A stretch of 7,969 bases of DNA. It comes from Bacillota bacterium (GTDB taxonomy: Bacteria > Bacillota > Clostridia > Peptostreptococcales > Anaerovoracaceae). Position 1 is the stretch's first letter, and every line of letters starts with the position of its first letter. The stretch covers positions 1 through 7,969 of the forward strand of contig JAFZRG010000194.1 of assembly GCA_017619985.1 (NCBI GenBank), given 5' to 3'. Of this stretch, positions 5,035 through 7,969 are shown in pieces. The translations under genes were made by a program, and so were the position numbers. The notes beneath the pieces were generated by a model that was given only the letters and a program-made list of their open reading frames with translations, ran no database searches and had not been told where the DNA came from.

Positions 5035-6666
5035 ATGGCAAAAGAGATCAATTACGGCGAAGAAGCAAGAAGAAAGCTGCAGTCCGGCGTGGACCAGCTT
5101 GCCAATACAGTCAAGATCACGCTCGGCCCCAAGGGCAGGAACGTGCTCATCGAGAAGAAATACGGCAGCCCGCTCATCACGAACGACGGCGTGACCATCG
5201 CCAGAGAGATCGAGCTCGAGGATGCGTTTGAAAATATGGGCGCCCAGATCGTCAAGGAAGTCGCTTCCAAGACGAACGACGTCGCGGGCGACGGCACCAC
5301 CACCGCCACGCTGCTGGCCCAGTCCATCATCCGCGAAGGTTTCAAGAACGTCGCAGCAGGCGCCAACCCGATGATCCTCAAGAGGGGCATCCAGGGCGCG
5401 GTCGACGTAGCCGTCGAGGAGATCAAGAAGAACTCCAAGAAAGTCGATAACAAAGAAGCTATCGCGAACGTCGCTTCCGTTTCCGCCAGCGACGAAGAGA
5501 TCGGTCATATGATCGCGGACGCGATGGAGAAGGTCGGCAATGAGGGCGTCATCACCGTGGAGGAATCCAAGTCCATGACCACGGCGCTGGACGTCGTCGA
5601 AGGCATGCAGTTCGACAGAGGCTATCTGTCCGCCTACATGGTCAACGACCCCGATAAGATGGAAGCCAACCTGGCCAACCCGTACATCCTGATCACCGAC
5701 AAGAAGATCTCCAATATCCAAGAGATCCTGCCCGTGCTCGAGCAGATCGTCCAGAGCGGCAAGAAGCTGCTGATCATCGCGGAAGACGTCGAGGGTGAAG
5801 CCCTGGCGACGCTGGTCGTCAACAAGCTGAGAGGCACGTTCGACTGCGTGGCGGTCAAGGCTCCGGGCTTCGGCGACAGACGCAAGGAAATGCTGAAGGA
5901 CATCGCGGTCCTGACCGGCGGCACCGTCATCTCCTCCGAACTCGGCTACGAGCTGAAGGACGCCACCGTGGACATGCTGGGCACCGCGAATACCGTCAAG
6001 GTGACCAAGGACAACACCACGATCGTGGACGGCGCAGGCTCCAAGGAAGAACTGGCCGCCAGAGTCGCGCAGATCCGCGCGCAGCTGGAAGAGACCACAT
6101 CCGAATTCGATAAGGAAAAGCTGCAGGAGAGACTGGCCAAGCTGTCCGGCGGCGTAGCGGTCATCCAGGTAGGCGCAGCCACCGAGACCGAGATGAAGGA
6201 AAAGAAGCTGAGGATCGAGGATGCCCTGAACGCCACGAGAGCGGCGGTCGAAGAAGGTATCGTGCCCGGCGGCGGCGTGGTCCTGTGCAACATCATCCCG
6301 GCGGTCAAGGAATGGGCCGACAAGCAGACCGGCGACGTCAAGACCGGCGCGCAGATCATCGTGAGAGCTCTGGAAGAGCCCGTACGCCAGATCGCGGAGA
6401 ACGCGGGCTATGAAGGCAGCGTCGTCGTGGCAGCCGTCAAGGCGGCCGACAAGGGCGTAGGCTTCAACGCAGCGACCGAGCAGTACGAAGACATGATGGC
6501 GGCCGGCATCGTCGATCCGACGAAGGTGACCCGCTCCGCGCTGCAGAACGCGGCTTCCGCATCCAGCCTGCTGCTCACCACAGAGGCCGGCATCGTGGAC
6601 ATCAAGGAACCCGAACCCCCCATGCCCGCAGGCGCGGGAATGGGCGGCGGCATGGGCATGATGTAA
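5035..6666 (+). CDS. groEL: Chaperonin GroEL (60 kDa)
   Basis: ATP-driven double-ring chaperonin that encloses and folds cytosolic proteins with GroES. The 543-residue product has full family length. The equatorial domain shows the ATP-binding segment TLGPKGRNV (29-37), ITNDGVTI (48-55) with Asp51, and the catalytic-site motif GDGTTTAT (85-92) with Asp86. The apical and intermediate regions follow, including VKAPGFGDRRKEML and the segment LRIEDALNATRAAVEEGIVPGGG (split: LRIEDALNATRAAV-EEGIVPGGG), whose Asp corresponds to the ATPase aspartate (Asp398 in E. coli). The tail ends in the usual Gly/Met-rich repeat (GMGGGMGMM). AGGAGG overlaps the groES stop (TAGGAGG) eight bases before the ATG, indicating coupled translation. 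Controlled by CIRCE together with groES. Confidence 0.99.
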   Translation: MAKEINYGEEARRKLQSGVDQLANTVKITLGPKGRNVLIEKKYGSPLITNDGVTIAREIELEDAFENMGAQIVKEVASKTNDVAGDGTTTATLLAQSIIREGFKNVAAGANPMILKRGIQGAVDVAVEEIKKNSKKVDNKEAIANVASVSASDEEIGHMIADAMEKVGNEGVITVEESKSMTTALDVVEGMQFDRGYLSAYMVNDPDKMEANLANPYILITDKKISNIQEILPVLEQIVQSGKKLLIIAEDVEGEALATLVVNKLRGTFDCVAVKAPGFGDRRKEMLKDIAVLTGGTVISSELGYELKDATVDMLGTANTVKVTKDNTTIVDGAGSKEELAARVAQIRAQLEETTSEFDKEKLQERLAKLSGGVAVIQVGAATETEMKEKKLRIEDALNATRAAVEEGIVPGGGVVLCNIIPAVKEWADKQTGDVKTGAQIIVRALEEPVRQIAENAGYEGSVVVAAVKAADKGVGFNAATEQYEDMMAAGIVDPTKVTRSALQNAASASSLLLTTEAGIVDIKEPEPPMPAGAGMGGGMGMM

Positions 6667-6703
6667 AGCCCGGACGCTGAAAAGCGATATCAGAACGGAA
6701 AAG

Positions 6704-6734
6704 ACCCGGCGCGGAAGACCGCGCCGGGTTTTAT
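6704..6734 (+). terminator. groESL terminator
   Basis: An 11-bp, very GC-rich perfect stem (6704-6714 with 6719-6729, ACCCGGCGCGG/CCGCGCCGGGT) with the tetraloop AAGA is followed by TTTAT. It lies about 40 bases behind the groEL stop and before the SLH-gene promoter, so it separates the two units. Confidence 0.9.
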
Positions 6735-6735
6735 A

Positions 6736-6765
6736 TTGCCGCAGCCGTCCAAAACCTGCTACAAT
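6736..6765 (+). promoter_or_regulatory. Promoter of the SLH-protein gene
   Basis: TTGCCG (6736-6741) and TACAAT (6760-6765) are 18 bases apart, with TGC directly before the -10 (extended -10). Start is expected near 6772, leaving a leader of about 40 bases with the ribosome site AGAGGAAGGA at 6793-6802. The -35 begins directly behind the groESL terminator. Confidence 0.6.
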
Positions 6766-6811
6766 AAGGGCAAATAAGTCTTTATTATTTTCAGAGGAAG
6801 GACTGTGTATC

Positions 6812-7756
6812 ATGAAGAAATTACTTGCTATCATTCTCTGTCTCGCCATGGTGCTGGGCAGCGTCACGACGGCCGGCGCCATCAGCTTTTCCGACGTGCC
6901 GGAAGGCTCCTACTATTTTGAACCGGTCTATAACATCGCCTGGTTCGGCATCATCAGCGGTTTCCCGGACGGTTCCTTCAAACCGGCCAGCCCCATCACC
7001 AGAGCCCAGATGGCGGTCATGCTGGTGAACATGCAGAAGCTTTCGCCGTATTCCGCGGCAAATCCCAGATTCAGCGACGTTCCGAAAACGCACTGGGCAT
7101 ACAAATATGTGGAAGCTGCGGCAGACGCCGGCTTTATCAACGGATATCCCGACGGTACGTTCCGGCCGGACCGCAACGTCTCCTATAACGAAGCGCTCAC
7201 CATGATCGTCGCACTGATGGGCTATACGCTCAAGGATCTGGGGGGCACCTATCCGACCGCTTTCACGAACAAGGCAAGGGATCTGGGGATCCTGAACACC
7301 TGTGCGATCCTGGGAGACAGCCCCGCGACCCGGGCCAACGTATCCTGCTTCCTGAGAGATTCCATCATCGCGAACTGGAACGATTACGATGTCTTCAAAT
7401 ATGTAGGATCCGGCTACAAGGTCGAGCTCGGTGCGGACGGAATCTATACGATCACGCAGGGCATCACAAAGAAGGAAGGCTATCTGATCTCCCTGTATAT
7501 CGAGAACACCTCGGCATCGCCGCTCCCCGTCAGCGCGTCGTCGTTCAGCACCTATATCAACGGAGAACTGACCCAGGTAGATACGTCCGCCTACGACGCC
7601 TTTCATGAATATACGCTTCCGTCCGGCAGCATCCCGGCCGGAACGACGAAGCGGATCGATCTGATGTACACCACCGATAAGGTGCTGGAACATATCTCGA
7701 TACAGCCGGATCTCTCCTCCGGGAGCGAATGCCCTCTGATCGAACTGAACTTCTAG
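6812..7756 (+). CDS. Secreted S-layer-homology (SLH) domain protein
   Basis: Exported protein of 314 residues predicted to be anchored to the cell wall. A signal peptide is clear: MKK, a hydrophobic core to about 16 and cleavage probably after AGA (23). SLH repeat 1 spans about 26-74 (FSDVPEGSYYFEPV...GFPDGSFKP...ITRAQMA) and repeat 2 about 87-138 (FSDVPKTHWAYKYV...GYPDGTFRPDRNVSYNEA). Repeat 3 (about 147-185) is degenerate: it keeps NKARDLGIL and ATRANV but lacks the G-Y-P-D-G-T-F-x-P turn. SLH triplets normally bind pyruvylated secondary wall polymers. From about 200 to the end is a beta-rich domain (KVELGADGIYTITQG, YLISLYIENTSASPLPVS, IPAGTTKRIDLMY) resembling small extracellular beta-sandwich domains of the DUF4352 kind; I cannot assign it firmly. 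The ATG follows AGAGGAAGGA by nine bases. Own promoter and terminator. Confidence 0.88.
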   Translation: MKKLLAIILCLAMVLGSVTTAGAISFSDVPEGSYYFEPVYNIAWFGIISGFPDGSFKPASPITRAQMAVMLVNMQKLSPYSAANPRFSDVPKTHWAYKYVEAAADAGFINGYPDGTFRPDRNVSYNEALTMIVALMGYTLKDLGGTYPTAFTNKARDLGILNTCAILGDSPATRANVSCFLRDSIIANWNDYDVFKYVGSGYKVELGADGIYTITQGITKKEGYLISLYIENTSASPLPVSASSFSTYINGELTQVDTSAYDAFHEYTLPSGSIPAGTTKRIDLMYTTDKVLEHISIQPDLSSGSECPLIELNF

Positions 7757-7781
7757 GACCGTCCGAAAAGTTGTGTTTTAC

Positions 7782-7811
7782 GCCGCTGCGTTTTTCGCAG
7801 CGGCCTTTTTT
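7782..7811 (+). terminator. Terminator of the SLH-protein gene
   Basis: A 9-bp perfect stem (7782-7790 with 7796-7804, GCCGCTGCG/CGCAGCGGC) with a TTTTT loop is followed by C and six T (7806-7811). It lies 25 bases after the stop codon and is a textbook intrinsic terminator on the plus strand. Confidence 0.92.
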
Positions 7812-7825
7812 CTGCCCGGGTTTGG

Positions 7826-7834
7826 TGTTATACT
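7826..7834 (+). promoter_or_regulatory. Probable promoter of the lipoprotein gene
   Basis: TGTTATACT is an extended -10 (TG, one base, TATACT at 7829-7834). No good -35 is seen; the T-run of the preceding terminator lies at about that place. Start would be near 7841, giving a leader of some 23 bases with AAAGGAGG at 7851-7858. Confidence 0.5.
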
Positions 7835-7863
7835 ATAGGGTAATAATGCAAAAGGAGGACGGG

Positions 7864-7969
7864 ATGAGATCAAAGATCCTGATCGCGCTTCTGCTGGTCG
7901 CGGTGCTTGTTCTGACCGGCTGCAGGCACAGGAACGAGCCGGTCGCGGATCCGGCGCAGGAGCCGCAGG
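7864..7969 (+). CDS. Lipoprotein, N-terminal part only (runs off the right edge)
   Basis: Only 35 codons are in the window. AAAGGAGG lies five bases before the ATG, a strong start. The peptide MRSKILIALLLVAVLVLTGC is a classical type II signal sequence: a basic start, a hydrophobic core and the lipobox L17-T18-G19-C20, where Cys20 would be lipidated and become the first mature residue. The mature part begins RHRNEPVADPAQEPQ, a charged and Pro-rich linker typical behind the lipid anchor. The functional domain is outside the window, so nothing further can be said. Confidence 0.82.
   Translation, partial: MRSKILIALLLVAVLVLTGCRHRNEPVADPAQEPQ

Noticed and set aside
4765..6882. 705-codon open frame on the minus strand across groES, groEL and the start of the SLH gene
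   Set aside because: It is antisense to three clear genes, is low in complexity (Asp/His/Leu/Gly-rich) with no recognisable domain, and is the usual by-product of GC-rich codon use in a conserved gene.
7831..7840. TACTATAGGG, resembling part of a phage T7-type promoter
   Set aside because: Only the last few bases match; it is better explained as the end of a TATACT -10 region.

Overview
The window looks like a chromosomal segment from a fairly GC-rich anaerobic Bacillota bacterium, most likely a member of Clostridia. The evidence is a short clostridial-type 2[4Fe-4S] ferredoxin, the redox repressor Rex, a perfect CIRCE operator before groES-groEL, an S-layer-homology (SLH) surface protein, strong AGGAGG-type ribosome binding sites and frequent TGn-extended -10 promoters. 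Genus cannot be fixed from the sequence alone. No mobile element, CRISPR array, tRNA or rRNA is visible, and gaps between genes are all below 150 bases.

Layout. (1) 1-513: the 3' half of an EamA/DMT-family membrane transporter, cut by the left edge. It converges on acpP (554-787, minus) and shares a bidirectional terminator with it. (2) 873-2735, minus: a two-domain ABC-F ATPase, with acpP downstream on the same strand under its own promoter. (3) 2736-2829: a compact divergent control region. The ABC-F and rex promoters overlap at their -35 boxes, and a Rex-like operator covers the rex -10. (4) 2830-3468: rex, convergent with a 56-residue ferredoxin gene (3531-3701, minus) across a second bidirectional terminator. 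(5) 3819-4631: a 270-residue protein joining an N-terminal P-loop domain to a C-terminal Asp23/Gls24-like domain. I know no named function for this architecture. (6) 4645-6734: the HrcA/CIRCE-controlled groES-groEL operon with a strong terminator. (7) 6812-7756: a secreted SLH-domain protein with an uncharacterised C-terminal domain, followed by a terminator. (8) 7864 to the right edge: the start of a lipoprotein gene.

Most of the genes are housekeeping or stress functions: lipid synthesis carrier, ribosome-associated ATPase, NADH/NAD+ sensing, electron transfer, protein folding and cell surface. They appear to be short independent transcription units rather than one pathway. The least explained parts are the P-loop/Asp23 fusion, the ABC-F gene predicted to have an almost leaderless mRNA that starts at a promoter interlocked with rex, and the inverted repeats at the ferredoxin transcription start.
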